Below are positions 14,293 through 22,207 of a DNA stretch of 32,633 nt, piece after piece. A model generated the notes under the pieces. That model was not told the DNA's origin and made no database searches. It saw only the letters and a list, made by a program, of their open reading frames with translations. Position 1 is the first letter of the stretch. Every line of letters starts with the position of its first letter. The DNA comes from an uncultured bacterium. Its GTDB lineage: Bacteria > Bacillota > Clostridia > Lachnospirales > Lachnospiraceae. The stretch covers positions 1 to 32,633 of the forward strand of contig CAJMRM010000034.1 in the NCBI GenBank assembly GCA_905215775.1. Reading direction: 5' to 3'. Position numbers and translations under genes: made by a program.

Positions 14293-17013
14293 GCCGGACC
14301 GCTCCTTCTTAGCCGGATCCCGCACTCCGGAAATCCAGCTAAGAGCTGCCAGAAGCTCATGGGCCGCCATGGGAGCGGCAGCCAGCAGCAGCAGCTCTCT
14401 CCACTCCGCTCCAGAAAGGGCCGCCGTCTGGAACAGAGCCACCAGGCGGCTGTTTTCCGTCACCAGCACCTGGAGGCATACCCCCAGGGCAGCCGCCGCC
14501 AGCATCAGCCGGTTTTCCAGATGATCCATCCGGAACACCGATCGTCCCACATCCCGCATCCCAATGGCATGAAACAGCTGGGAAAGCCCCAGGACCGTAA
14601 AGGCATAGGTCTGGCAGCGGGCCAGGACTGCCGGATCCCCCAGGACCAGAGACAGGCCCTCCACGGTGATCCTCCTCCCCTCCGCCGCCAGGATCCCCAC
14701 AGGCAGCCGCAGGAAGGCCGTAAGACTGATCACCGCAATAAGAAATCCGTAAAACAGCGTACATGCCATCCCTCCCCGGGAAAACAGGCTCTCATCCTTT
14801 CCTCTGGGCGGCTCCTCCATCAGGGCTGCGCCGTCGTTTTTGTCGGTTCCAAGGGCCAGGGCCGGGAGAGAATCGGTGATCAGGTTGATCCACAGGATAT
14901 GACTGGCCTTCAGCGGAGACGGCAGAGAAAGGGCAATGGCCGTGAACATGGTCATGATCTCGCCGAAATTGGAGGACAGGAGGAAGATTACCGCCTTCTT
15001 TATGTTCTCATAAACGCCCCGTCCCTCCTCGATGGCTCTTTCTATGGTAGCAAAGTTGTCGTCTGTGAGCACCATATCCGCCGCCTGCTTTGCCACATCC
15101 GTACCGGTCTGCCCCATGGCGATCCCCACATCGGCCGCCTTCAGGGACGGCGCGTCATTGACCCCGTCGCCGGTCATGGCCACAATACCGCCGTTCTCTC
15201 TCAGCGCCCGGACGATCCGTACCTTATGATCCGGGGAGACCCGGGAAAAGACCGCCGCCGTTTCCGCCCGCCTCTTAAGGGCCGCGTCGTCCATCCGGTC
15301 CAGCTCCGCTCCGCTGATGCACTGATTCTCCTCCTGGGCGATCCCCAGACGCCTGGCAATGGCCAGGGCCGTATCTCTATGATCTCCTGTGATCATCACC
15401 GTCCGCACATGAGCCCTTTGAAACATGGCCACCGCATGGGCCGCCTCCGGGCGCGGCGGATCTGCCATGGCGGCCAGCCCCAGAAAGACCATATTCTCCT
15501 CACTTCTTCCGTCTCCGTCGCTCCTGGCCGCTCCCAGGACCCTGAACGCCTGGCTGGAAAGAGACGAGATCCGGTCCTGTATCCTCTTTTTTTCTCTCCC
15601 GGTCAGAGGTCTCTGGACGCCGCCCGACAGATACCGGCTGCACCGCTCCAGGATCACGTCCGGCGCTCCCTTGGTATAAGAAACGGTTCCCGCTTCCGTC
15701 CGGTGTACCGTGGTCATCCGCTTCCGTCCTGGATCAAAGGCCCGCTCTGCCGTCCGCGGAAGACGCCGCTCCAGCTCCCTCTTTGGCCCCAGCCCCGCCT
15801 TCTCTGCATACTCCAGAAGAGCCAGCTCCCCAGGATCTCCGAGCCTTCCCTTTTCATTAAGCTCTGCATTGCTGCAAAGGACAAAGGCCCTGAGAAGCTC
15901 CTCCCGGCCCGGAGTCATAATCTCTTCCCCGCGCCCCGGCCGCCTCCTCCGGCTGCCTCCATCCAGAAGCTCTCCCGCGTCCAGAACCTCCTCCACAGTC
16001 ATCCGGTTCATGGTCAGCGTTCCCGTCTTATCGGAGCAGACCACGCTCACCGCTCCCAGGGTCTCCACCGACGGCAGCCGCCGCACAATGGTATGGACCC
16101 GGGCCATTCGGGACACCGACAAGGCCAGCACGATGGTCACCACCGCCGGAAGCCCCTCCGGCACCGCCGCCACCGCCAGGGAAATGGCCGTTATGAGCAT
16201 CTCTCCCACATCCCGCTCCTGCCATACGGCAAGACCGAAAAGGGCCGTGCAGAGGGCCACGGCCAGAACGCTTAAGGCTCCCCCCAGCTCCCCCAGCCGT
16301 TTCTGTAAGGGCGTAGCCTCCGCAGGGGCCTCCCGGATCAGCCTGGCGATCCTTCCGATCTCTGTGGCCATGCCTGTGGCCGTCACCATGCCGATCCCTC
16401 TTCCCGCCGTCACGCTGGAGGACATATAAGCCATGTTTTTCCGGTCCCCCACCGGAAGGCCGGAGACTGCCCTAAAGCCGGCGTCCTTATGGACCGGCGC
16501 TGCCTCTCCCGTCAGGGCCGACTCCTCGGTTTTCAGATTTTCCGTCCATATAAGCCGCAGATCCGCCGGTACCTGCCGGCCGGCGTCCAGCAGCACCAGA
16601 TCTCCCGGCACCAGCTCGGCCGCGTCGATCTCCTGATCCGTCTGGTCCCGGCGCACCACAGCCTTCAGCCGGGTCATTTTTTTCAGGGCATCCAGGGCTT
16701 TTTTTGCCTTTCCCTCCTGGATCATCCCCACGGCTCCGTTTAAGGCTGCCACCGCCGCAATGATACAGGCGTCTCCCAGCTCTCCCAGAAACACCGAGAT
16801 CACTCCGGCCGCTGCCAGCACATAGATCAGAGGATCCATGAACTGGGACAGGAGGCGGGAAAAAAAGCCAGGCTGCGCCGGCTCCTGCAGCTGGTTGGAC
16901 CCATGCTGCTCCAGCCTTTTTTTCGCTTCCTCCGCCGAGAGCCCTCCCGGATCCATGGAGCGAAGGAGCCGCCCGGTCTCCTCTGCGGTCTTTGTCTCAA
17001 AGGCTTCTGCCAT
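14287..17013 (-). CDS. Calcium-transporting P-type ATPase (SERCA-like, P2A)
   Basis: A 908-residue P-type ATPase that should export Ca2+. It has the N-terminal cation ATPase domain, actuator loop LTGEA (168-170 TGE; the usual Ser after TGE is Ala), TM4 VAAVPEGLPA with the Ca-binding E286, phosphorylation site D328 in CSDKTGTLT, KGAPD, and hinge MTGDGVNDAPSLK. TM5 carries SSNFGE and TM6 NLITDSLPALALG, so the Asn/Glu and Asn/Asp ligands of SERCA sites I and II are conserved. Listeria LMCA1 is a comparable bacterial enzyme. The ATG at 17013 has GGGAGGGG seven bases upstream, but that site lies inside a 20-bp hairpin ending in a T tract (17014-17069). It follows glyA by 68 bases. Expression is probably limited by that hairpin; see the separate entry. 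Confidence 0.93.
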   Translation of the reverse strand: MAEAFETKTAEETGRLLRSMDPGGLSAEEAKKRLEQHGSNQLQEPAQPGFFSRLLSQFMDPLIYVLAAAGVISVFLGELGDACIIAAVAALNGAVGMIQEGKAKKALDALKKMTRLKAVVRRDQTDQEIDAAELVPGDLVLLDAGRQVPADLRLIWTENLKTEESALTGEAAPVHKDAGFRAVSGLPVGDRKNMAYMSSSVTAGRGIGMVTATGMATEIGRIARLIREAPAEATPLQKRLGELGGALSVLAVALCTALFGLAVWQERDVGEMLITAISLAVAAVPEGLPAVVTIVLALSVSRMARVHTIVRRLPSVETLGAVSVVCSDKTGTLTMNRMTVEEVLDAGELLDGGSRRRRPGRGEEIMTPGREELLRAFVLCSNAELNEKGRLGDPGELALLEYAEKAGLGPKRELERRLPRTAERAFDPGRKRMTTVHRTEAGTVSYTKGAPDVILERCSRYLSGGVQRPLTGREKKRIQDRISSLSSQAFRVLGAARSDGDGRSEENMVFLGLAAMADPPRPEAAHAVAMFQRAHVRTVMITGDHRDTALAIARRLGIAQEENQCISGAELDRMDDAALKRRAETAAVFSRVSPDHKVRIVRALRENGGIVAMTGDGVNDAPSLKAADVGIAMGQTGTDVAKQAADMVLTDDNFATIERAIEEGRGVYENIKKAVIFLLSSNFGEIMTMFTAIALSLPSPLKASHILWINLITDSLPALALGTDKNDGAALMEEPPRGKDESLFSRGGMACTLFYGFLIAVISLTAFLRLPVGILAAEGRRITVEGLSLVLGDPAVLARCQTYAFTVLGLSQLFHAIGMRDVGRSVFRMDHLENRLMLAAAALGVCLQVLVTENSRLVALFQTAALSGAEWRELLLLAAAPMAAHELLAALSWISGVRDPAKKERSGS

Positions 17014-17069
17014 AAAAAATCCCCTCCCGTCCTCATCTCTGCTTTTGCAGTGTATGAAAACGGGAGGGG
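17014..17069 (-). promoter_or_regulatory. Terminator-like hairpin burying the ATPase ribosome binding site
   Basis: On the minus strand CCCCTCCCGT pairs perfectly with ACGGGAGGGG (plus 17060-17069 and 17021-17030). The helix continues through TTTCAT/ATGAGG (two G-U pairs) and CTGC-AAAA-GCAG, about 20 bp with one small internal loop. It is followed by ATTTTTT and then directly by the ATPase ATG. The 3' arm GGGAGGGG is the only ribosome site of the ATPase. The element can thus act as the glyA terminator, as an attenuator of the ATPase gene, and as a translational lock. Confidence 0.85.
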
Positions 17070-17081
17070 AAATATGTGTCC

Positions 17082-18329
17082 TTACTGGTAGATGGGGTAT
17101 CTGCCGCAGATCTCTGTCACAGACGCCCGGATCTCATCCGCCTTATTTTCAAAATCCGTGGCTGCCAGCCAGATGCAGCGGGCAATCTCGCCCATATCGC
17201 TTTCCACCAGGCCTCTGGAGGTAACGGCCGGGGTGCCGATGCGGACGCCGGAGGTAACGAACGGACTTCTGGGATCGTTGGGAACCGTGTTCTTATTGAG
17301 CGTAATATAAACCTCGTCGCAGCGGTTCTGGAGCTCCTTTCCGGAAACCTCCATGCCCCGCAGATCCACCAGCATCAGATGGTTGTCCGTGCCGCCGGTC
17401 AGGATCTTAAAGCCCTGATTCTTAAGGGCCTCTGCCAGTGCTCTGGCATTCTTTAATACCTGCTCCTGATAGGTCTTAAATTCCGGCTTTAAGGCCTCGC
17501 CGAAGCAGATGGCCTTGGCTGCGATCACGTGCTCCAGAGGACCTCCCTGGCTTCCCGGGAAAATGGCCTTATTGAAATTGAATTTCTTATTGGCCTCCTC
17601 GTTGGCTAAGATCATGCCGCCTCTGGGGCCCCGCAGGGTCTTATGGGTGGTGGTGGTCACCACGTCTGCATAAGGAATGGGGCTGGGATGGAGTCCCGCC
17701 GCCACCAGGCCGGCAATGTGGGCCATATCCACCATCAGATATGCGCCGCACCGGTCGGCGATCTCACGGAACCGCTTAAAGTCGATGGTCCGGCAGTAAG
17801 CGCTGGCTCCGGCTACGATCAGCTTCGGTCTTGCCTCCATGGCCTTCTTTTCCAGCTCGTCATAGTCGATATATCCCTCGTCATTGACGCCGTAGGGAAC
17901 GATATTAAAGTACATGCCGGAGAAGTTCACCGGGCTTCCATGGGTCAGGTGGCCGCCGTGGTCTAAGTTCATGCCCATTACGGTATCGCCGGGCTTTAAC
18001 ATGGCGATGAATACAGCCATATTGGCCTGTGCGCCGGAATGGGGCTGTACATTGGCATAATCACAGCCAAACAGCTTCTTTGCCCGCTCGATGGCCAGAT
18101 TTTCCACCACATCCACACACTCGCAGCCGCCGTAGTACCGCTTTCCCGGGTAGCCCTCTGCGTACTTATTGGTGAGGACCGTTCCCATGGCCGCCATCAC
18201 GGCCTCTGAAACGATATTCTCTGACGCGATCAGCTCCAGATTCCGCCTCTGTCTCGCAAACTCGGCATTGACTGCCGCACCCACTTCGCTGTCATGCTCC
18301 GCAATGAGTTTCATCAGTTCGTTTACCAT
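17082..18329 (-). CDS. glyA: Serine hydroxymethyltransferase
   Basis: A 415-residue PLP enzyme converting serine and tetrahydrofolate to glycine and 5,10-methylene-tetrahydrofolate in the cytosol. The PLP lysine is K230 in VTTTTHKTLRGPRGG; LELIASENIVS, NKYAEGYPGKRYYGG and NVQPHSGAQANMAV are family hallmarks, and the length is standard. The ATG at 18329 has AGGAGG seven bases upstream. It lies 97 bases after recJ; a TATAAT occurs in this gap without a good -35, so separate transcription is uncertain. The downstream hairpin at 17021-17069 is its probable terminator. Confidence 0.98.
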   Translation of the reverse strand: MVNELMKLIAEHDSEVGAAVNAEFARQRRNLELIASENIVSEAVMAAMGTVLTNKYAEGYPGKRYYGGCECVDVVENLAIERAKKLFGCDYANVQPHSGAQANMAVFIAMLKPGDTVMGMNLDHGGHLTHGSPVNFSGMYFNIVPYGVNDEGYIDYDELEKKAMEARPKLIVAGASAYCRTIDFKRFREIADRCGAYLMVDMAHIAGLVAAGLHPSPIPYADVVTTTTHKTLRGPRGGMILANEEANKKFNFNKAIFPGSQGGPLEHVIAAKAICFGEALKPEFKTYQEQVLKNARALAEALKNQGFKILTGGTDNHLMLVDLRGMEVSGKELQNRCDEVYITLNKNTVPNDPRSPFVTSGVRIGTPAVTSRGLVESDMGEIARCIWLAATDFENKADEIRASVTEICGRYPIYQ

Positions 18330-18426
18330 CCTGAATCCTCCTTATACATTATAAAATCTGCCAGGCAGAGACCGCCTTTTCCACTTTACAGTCCGGCCTG
18401 TTCCCTATTATAAATGCGTCCGGCCC

Positions 18427-20148
18427 TTAACCGGCCGCCTTATAATTCCTGATCACCGCCTGGAGCGTCCGGTTTCCATTGTATTCATTCACATCCGGGT
18501 AATATACAATGTCGATCCGGTCCTTTCCCGCCAGCTCCCTCTGGAACGCATCCCCGTCCCCGAATAAAAGGCCGTCCATGGAAAGCCCCGTTTCTGTCAC
18601 CAGCCCCAGCTTCACCACGTTCCGGTTTTTCCCCAGGACCCGGAGACTGCGGATCAAAAGCCCCTTCTGGGCAAACAGGGGCTTTTCATTCCCCTGGCCA
18701 AAGGGCTCCAGCCGCTTCAGCTCCTCCACCAGTCCCTCGGTCACATATTCCAGGGGCATGGGAACGTCGATCCATACCCGCGGGATAAAGTCCTCTTCCG
18801 TAAGGACTGCATTTTCATTGAGCCGCCTGCGGAATTCCGGAATATCCTCTTCCTTTATGGAAAGCCCGGCCGCCATGGGATGGCCTCCGAACTTTGGAAG
18901 CAGCTCCCGGACCTTCGTAAGCTCCCGGAACATATGGTACGGCTCGATGGATCTTCCGGATCCCTTCACCATATCCCCGCTCCTGGTGAGAACAATGGAG
19001 GGCTTATGGAAATGCTCCCGGACCCGGCCTGCAATGATCCCCGCCAGGGATTCGTGGCAGTCCGGCAGAAAGACCACCAGCACCTTATGCTCCATGTACT
19101 GCATCTCCACCTGGGCGATGGCCTCGTCCTCCCCTTTTTTCGTCATATCCTTCCGGATATCGTTCAGCTCCTTTAATTCCTCTGCCAGCCGCTCTGCCTC
19201 CGCCTCGTCCTCCGACAGAAAGAGCCTGAGGGCCGCCTTGGCCGTCTGGAGCCGCCCGCCGGCATTTAAGCACGGACCGATGACAAAGCCGATATGATAT
19301 GCGCTTAAATCTGCAATATCAAGCCCCGTCTTCTCCACCAGCTTTCTAAGTCCCAGATTCCTGGTATGAGCCATCTGCTTCAGCCCGTATTTTACCAGGA
19401 TCCTGTTTTCATCCTGTAACCGCATCACATCGCCCACCGTGGCGATGGCTGCAAATTCCAGCAGCTCCCTCCATTCCTCCCTGGGAACCCCCGACGCCTC
19501 ATACAGCTTTTCCACCAGCTTATAGGCCACCACAGCTCCGCAGATCTCCCGGAACGGATACGTTTCCCCCTCCTGCTTGGGATCCACCACCACATCTGCC
19601 GGAGGAAGGACCTGCCTTTCCTCCTCCACCGGGACCTCATGATGGTCTGTAACCACCACAGTCATCCCCAGCTCCTTGGCCAGGGCGATCTCCTTTGCTG
19701 CGGCAATGCCGTTGTCGCAGGTCACCAGGGTATCCACTCCGTCGGCGGCCGCCTGGCGGATGATGGCCTCGTTGATTCCATATCCGTCCCGGATCCGGTC
19801 CGGGATCTCATAATCCACGCGGGAGGGGCCTGCCTTTTTTCCCAATTCTCTCTCTGCCCGTCTGAGGCCTGTCAAAAGAAGGTACGAGGCGCAGACGCCG
19901 TCAATATCGTAATCCCCGATGATCCGGATCCGCTTTTCCTCCCGGAGCTTTTTTATAAGAACGGCCACGGCCGCTCCCATATTTTTCATGCGGCCTCCGT
20001 CGTAAAGCCCGTCCAGGGTACCGTAAAGATACCGCTCCATGGCCTCCTTCGTCTCCATGCCCCGGTTTCTCATGATCCGTACAGATACGGGACTGACGCC
20101 CAGCTCCCTGGCCAGCCCATTGAAGTCCGCCCGTTTTGTCTGGACCAT
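18427..20148 (-). CDS. recJ: Single-stranded-DNA exonuclease RecJ
   Basis: A 573-residue DHH-family 5'-to-3' exonuclease acting in recombination and mismatch repair. Motifs in order: RIIGDYDIDG (75-84), TCDNGIA (143-149), VVTDHH (165-170), LNAGGRL, then the DHHA1 part with GRVREHFHKPSIVL, GSGRSIEP and FGGHPMAAGLSI, and a C-terminal OB-like domain. It is near the short end of the RecJ range. I start at the ATG at 20148, which has AGGAG six or seven bases upstream. A GTG at 20187 would add 13 residues and overlap the previous gene by 14 bases, without a ribosome site. It follows the YgjP-like gene by 25 bases, probably in one operon. Confidence 0.93.
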   Translation of the reverse strand: MVQTKRADFNGLARELGVSPVSVRIMRNRGMETKEAMERYLYGTLDGLYDGGRMKNMGAAVAVLIKKLREEKRIRIIGDYDIDGVCASYLLLTGLRRAERELGKKAGPSRVDYEIPDRIRDGYGINEAIIRQAAADGVDTLVTCDNGIAAAKEIALAKELGMTVVVTDHHEVPVEEERQVLPPADVVVDPKQEGETYPFREICGAVVAYKLVEKLYEASGVPREEWRELLEFAAIATVGDVMRLQDENRILVKYGLKQMAHTRNLGLRKLVEKTGLDIADLSAYHIGFVIGPCLNAGGRLQTAKAALRLFLSEDEAEAERLAEELKELNDIRKDMTKKGEDEAIAQVEMQYMEHKVLVVFLPDCHESLAGIIAGRVREHFHKPSIVLTRSGDMVKGSGRSIEPYHMFRELTKVRELLPKFGGHPMAAGLSIKEEDIPEFRRRLNENAVLTEEDFIPRVWIDVPMPLEYVTEGLVEELKRLEPFGQGNEKPLFAQKGLLIRSLRVLGKNRNVVKLGLVTETGLSMDGLLFGDGDAFQRELAGKDRIDIVYYPDVNEYNGNRTLQAVIRNYKAAG

Positions 20149-20173
20149 CCAGATCTCCTGTTTTTCTGTCTGT

Positions 20174-20752
20174 TTAAAATTTTGCACCGTTTTGTCTGAG
20201 CCATTCCCTTCTTGTCTTATGATCCGGTATTTCTTCCGCCACCACGGCCCAGAACGCCGGGCTGTGGTTCATCTCCACCCGGTGAGCCAGCTCATGGACC
20301 ACCAGATAGTCCAGTATCTCCTCCGGCATCAGCGCCAGCTTCCAGTTGAAATTCAGATTTCCCCGGGCGCTGCAGCTGCCCCACCGGGTCTTCTGCTCCC
20401 GCACAGTGACCGTCCCATAGGAAACGCCCATGCGCTCTGCAAAATACCGGCACTTTTTCAGCAGCAGCTCCTTGGCCAGCCGCTTCCCGGCTTCCCGTTC
20501 CTGTTCTGTATACACGGGCCGCGCAGCGGCTCTTTCCCTGCCTTCCCGGATCCAGTCCGCATGCGCCTCCACAAAGCGGTCTGCCTCCTCCGGGCGGATT
20601 CCATAGGGGAGCCGGACCGTTACCGTCCCGGCTTCAGACACCTTGAGGGCCATGGTCTTTCTCTTTGCCCGGATCAGCTCATAGGAAACGTGTTCTGTTT
20701 TTCTCTTCTGGATCTTTTCCACCGGATCCTCCAAAATTTTTGCAATATTCAT
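20174..20752 (-). CDS. YgjP-like zinc metallohydrolase (DUF45/M48-related)
   Basis: A 192-residue protein of the YgjP/DUF45 family. The zinc motif is H153-E154-x-x-H157 in VVHELAHRVEMNHSPAFW, with H163 as a probable third ligand, preceded by the family's KTRWGSCSARGNLNFNWKL (121-139). The cellular substrate of this family is not known. The promoter at 20769-20797 would leave a leader of only about ten bases, and the ATG has no clear Shine-Dalgarno sequence, so initiation may be nearly leaderless. The stop lies 25 bases before the recJ ATG. Confidence 0.9.
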   Translation of the reverse strand: MNIAKILEDPVEKIQKRKTEHVSYELIRAKRKTMALKVSEAGTVTVRLPYGIRPEEADRFVEAHADWIREGRERAAARPVYTEQEREAGKRLAKELLLKKCRYFAERMGVSYGTVTVREQKTRWGSCSARGNLNFNWKLALMPEEILDYLVVHELAHRVEMNHSPAFWAVVAEEIPDHKTRREWLRQNGAKF

Positions 20753-20768
20753 TCAAGTCACACTATAT

Positions 20769-20797
20769 ATTCTATCACCATTGATGGATTCACGCAA
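20769..20797 (-). promoter_or_regulatory. Promoter of the YgjP-recJ operon
   Basis: TTGCGT (plus 20792-20797) and TAGAAT (plus 20769-20774) are 17 bases apart on the minus strand. The expected start point is near 20762, ten bases from the ATG. A slightly shifted -10 (TATATA) is also possible. Confidence 0.6.
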
Positions 20798-20820
20798 GCA
20801 GACAGTTATATTTTCTGGGC

Positions 20821-20855
20821 AAAAAAAAGACAGGCTGTTTACACAACCTGTCTTT
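20821..20855 (-). terminator. Terminator of tRNA-Arg
   Basis: On the minus strand AAAGACAGGTTGTGT pairs with a matching arm ending in CCTGTCTTT and runs into a T tract, three bases past the tRNA 3' end. Confidence 0.9.
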
Positions 20856-20857
20856 CG

Positions 20858-20931
20858 TGCGCCAGAGAAGATTCGAACTCCCGACACTACGGTCCGTAGC
20901 CGTATGCTCTATCCAGCTGAGCTACTGACGC
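20858..20931 (-). tRNA. tRNA-Arg (anticodon ACG)
   Basis: Acceptor GCGTCAG/CTGGCGC with A discriminator, D-arm with AGCTCAGCTGGATAGAGC, anticodon loop CTACGGA (ACG, wobble A probably edited to inosine, reads CGN), and T-arm GGGAGTTCGAATCTTCT. CCA is not encoded. It has a promoter at 20974-21002 and its own terminator. Confidence 0.95.
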
Positions 20932-20973
20932 CCATTGGGTGGCTCCGTTTCCTTCGCTCACTCAACAGTACAG

Positions 20974-21002
20974 AGTTTACTACATTCTTCCCGTTTTGTC
21001 AA
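20974..21002 (-). promoter_or_regulatory. Promoter of tRNA-Arg
   Basis: TTGACA (plus 20997-21002) and TAAACT (plus 20974-20979) are 17 bases apart on the minus strand, about 43 bases before the tRNA 5' end. It begins just past the stop of the DUF2871-like gene. Confidence 0.82.
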
Positions 21003-21028
21003 CTACTTTTTTATTTTTTTCTGTTTTT

Positions 21029-21439
21029 CTATTTCTCCGCACAGCGTCTGATCTGGAGCAGTAAAAGCACCAGGCCCGTTCCCAGCAGGATGTGTCCGAT
21101 CCCCGCCGCACCGGAAACGGCTGCATGGATACCGGAGGGAAACGGTGTCCCCAGAACCTGGAGGATCCCCCGGACCGCCAGCATCAGGACGGTCAGGTTC
21201 AGTCCTATATGGTAGACCGCCAGGATCCTTCCGGTTTTCGGACCCGTAAAGGAAAAATTCTTTTCCAGCAGGAGCAGCAGCAAAAATACTGCCATTCCCA
21301 GCACAAAATAGTGGGTATGGATCACCGACAGAGCGGTCTTAGAGGTAAAACCTGTCCATCTGGTAAACTCCCGGTAGAATACGCCTCCGGCCATTGCGAG
21401 AACGGCGTACAGCAGCGCAGCATTTATGTAGCGTTTCAA
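21029..21439 (-). CDS. DUF2871-like four-helix membrane protein
   Basis: A 136-residue integral membrane protein with four helices (about 8-28, 36-59, 71-93 and 105-130). The pattern GGVFYREFT followed by TALSVIHTHYFVLGM matches what I recall of DUF2871 proteins. Histidines fall in or next to the helices: H41, H43, H77, H105 and H116, suggesting a metal or heme site, which is inference. The start is TTG at 21439 with AGGAGG about seven bases upstream. It is 13 bases after the larger membrane protein and downstream of the TetR gene, so it is probably the last gene of a TetR-controlled unit. No clear terminator follows. Confidence 0.75.
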   Translation of the reverse strand: MKRYINAALLYAVLAMAGGVFYREFTRWTGFTSKTALSVIHTHYFVLGMAVFLLLLLLEKNFSFTGPKTGRILAVYHIGLNLTVLMLAVRGILQVLGTPFPSGIHAAVSGAAGIGHILLGTGLVLLLLQIRRCAEK

Positions 21440-21452
21440 ATTTCTTCCTCCT

Positions 21453-22118
21453 TTATCGGCATTCCCTCTTCATGGCAGAATATCCAATGAGCACGGTCCA
21501 CACATACGCACAGGTCTTGGGGATCATCAGCATCCCGACCATCGGATACGTTCCGGACCACAGAACCACAGGAATGTAAAAGCCAAAGCTCAGCACAATG
21601 GTAAGCCACATCCATCGGAACACCCGGTCCCCGTGCTTTCTGGCGCTGTCAAAAAACAGAACGATCACCAAAAGGCCCAGCAGCGCAAAGGGAATATTGC
21701 GCCAGATCCCCCAGGAAAGAGGCGCGTCCGGGCTGAGCCACTGGTTCTGCGGCATCATGCATAAAAGGATCCGGAGTCCTGCCAGCCCGTACACAGCCGC
21801 AGTAAGGCCGTTCCTGTCCGTGACCTTATAGCGCAGTCTCCACACATAATAAAGCAGCACATAAAAGACCGTCATGGTCACAGAGGTGATCCACTTTCCC
21901 AGCCCCAGGGGGACCGTATAGCGTTCCAGTCCGGCGGTCCATAAGGCCAGCATCCGGGGAACCAGATGGAACGAATCTCCCGCTCCCAGCACCACAGCCA
22001 TCCAGCCGAACAGGCGGAACTGGCTGTTTCCCCTGCTGTCCCGGATCATCCGGAGACCGATGGCAATGACGAAGACCAGGTAAACAACATCGAATAAAGT
22101 TTCTGCAGCTGCCTGCAT
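21453..22118 (-). CDS. Polytopic membrane protein of unknown function, TetR-linked
   Basis: A 221-residue protein with about seven hydrophobic segments spread over the whole length. I do not recognise the family with certainty. A conspicuous motif is GAGDSFHLVPRM between helices 2 and 3, placing a histidine and acidic residue near the membrane surface. The ATG at 22118 has a full AGGAGG seven bases upstream; an in-frame ATG seven codons earlier lacks this. A perfect palindrome (22140-22152), shared with the TetR promoter, lies 21 bases before the start. The gene is followed 13 bases later by the DUF2871-like gene, so both are presumably regulated by the TetR protein. A sensor, small-molecule exporter or redox partner are all possible. 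Confidence 0.7.
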   Translation of the reverse strand: MQAAAETLFDVVYLVFVIAIGLRMIRDSRGNSQFRLFGWMAVVLGAGDSFHLVPRMLALWTAGLERYTVPLGLGKWITSVTMTVFYVLLYYVWRLRYKVTDRNGLTAAVYGLAGLRILLCMMPQNQWLSPDAPLSWGIWRNIPFALLGLLVIVLFFDSARKHGDRVFRWMWLTIVLSFGFYIPVVLWSGTYPMVGMLMIPKTCAYVWTVLIGYSAMKRECR

Positions 22119-22139
22119 GTTATTTCCTCCTTCTTGCAT

Positions 22140-22152
22140 TGAACATTGTTCA
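22140..22152. promoter_or_regulatory. TetR-type operator before the membrane-protein gene
   Basis: TGAACATTGTTCA is a perfect palindrome with an odd centre, and it shares TGAAC-N3-GTTCA with the site at 22781-22793. It lies between the TetR terminator and the ribosome site of the membrane protein. I see no good -10/-35 pair overlapping it. Confidence 0.72.
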
Positions 22153-22162
22153 TTTTCAGGTT

Positions 22163-22185
22163 AAAAAAGAAGCCCGGCTGCGGGC
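22163..22185 (-). terminator. Terminator after tetR
   Basis: On the minus strand GCCCG-CAGC-CGGGC is followed by TTC and six T, 22 bases past the TetR stop. The stem is only 5 bp but all G-C, so read-through into the membrane-protein genes is plausible. Confidence 0.65.
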
Positions 22186-22207
22186 CTCTCCGCCTCCGGC
22201 GGGAATC

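Noticed and set aside
14359..16275. A 638-codon plus-strand open frame inside the calcium ATPase region
   Set aside because: It is antisense to a gene with every P-type ATPase motif, has Arg/His/Gln/Pro-rich composition, and no family motif. Long open antisense frames are expected in GC-rich coding DNA.
18341..18376. TATAAT before glyA as a promoter
   Set aside because: The position 17 bases upstream reads GGCGGT, not a -35, and the start point would fall on the ribosome site.
20149..20187. GTG start at 20187 for recJ
   Set aside because: No ribosome site and it overlaps the previous gene; the ATG at 20148 has AGGAG at good spacing.
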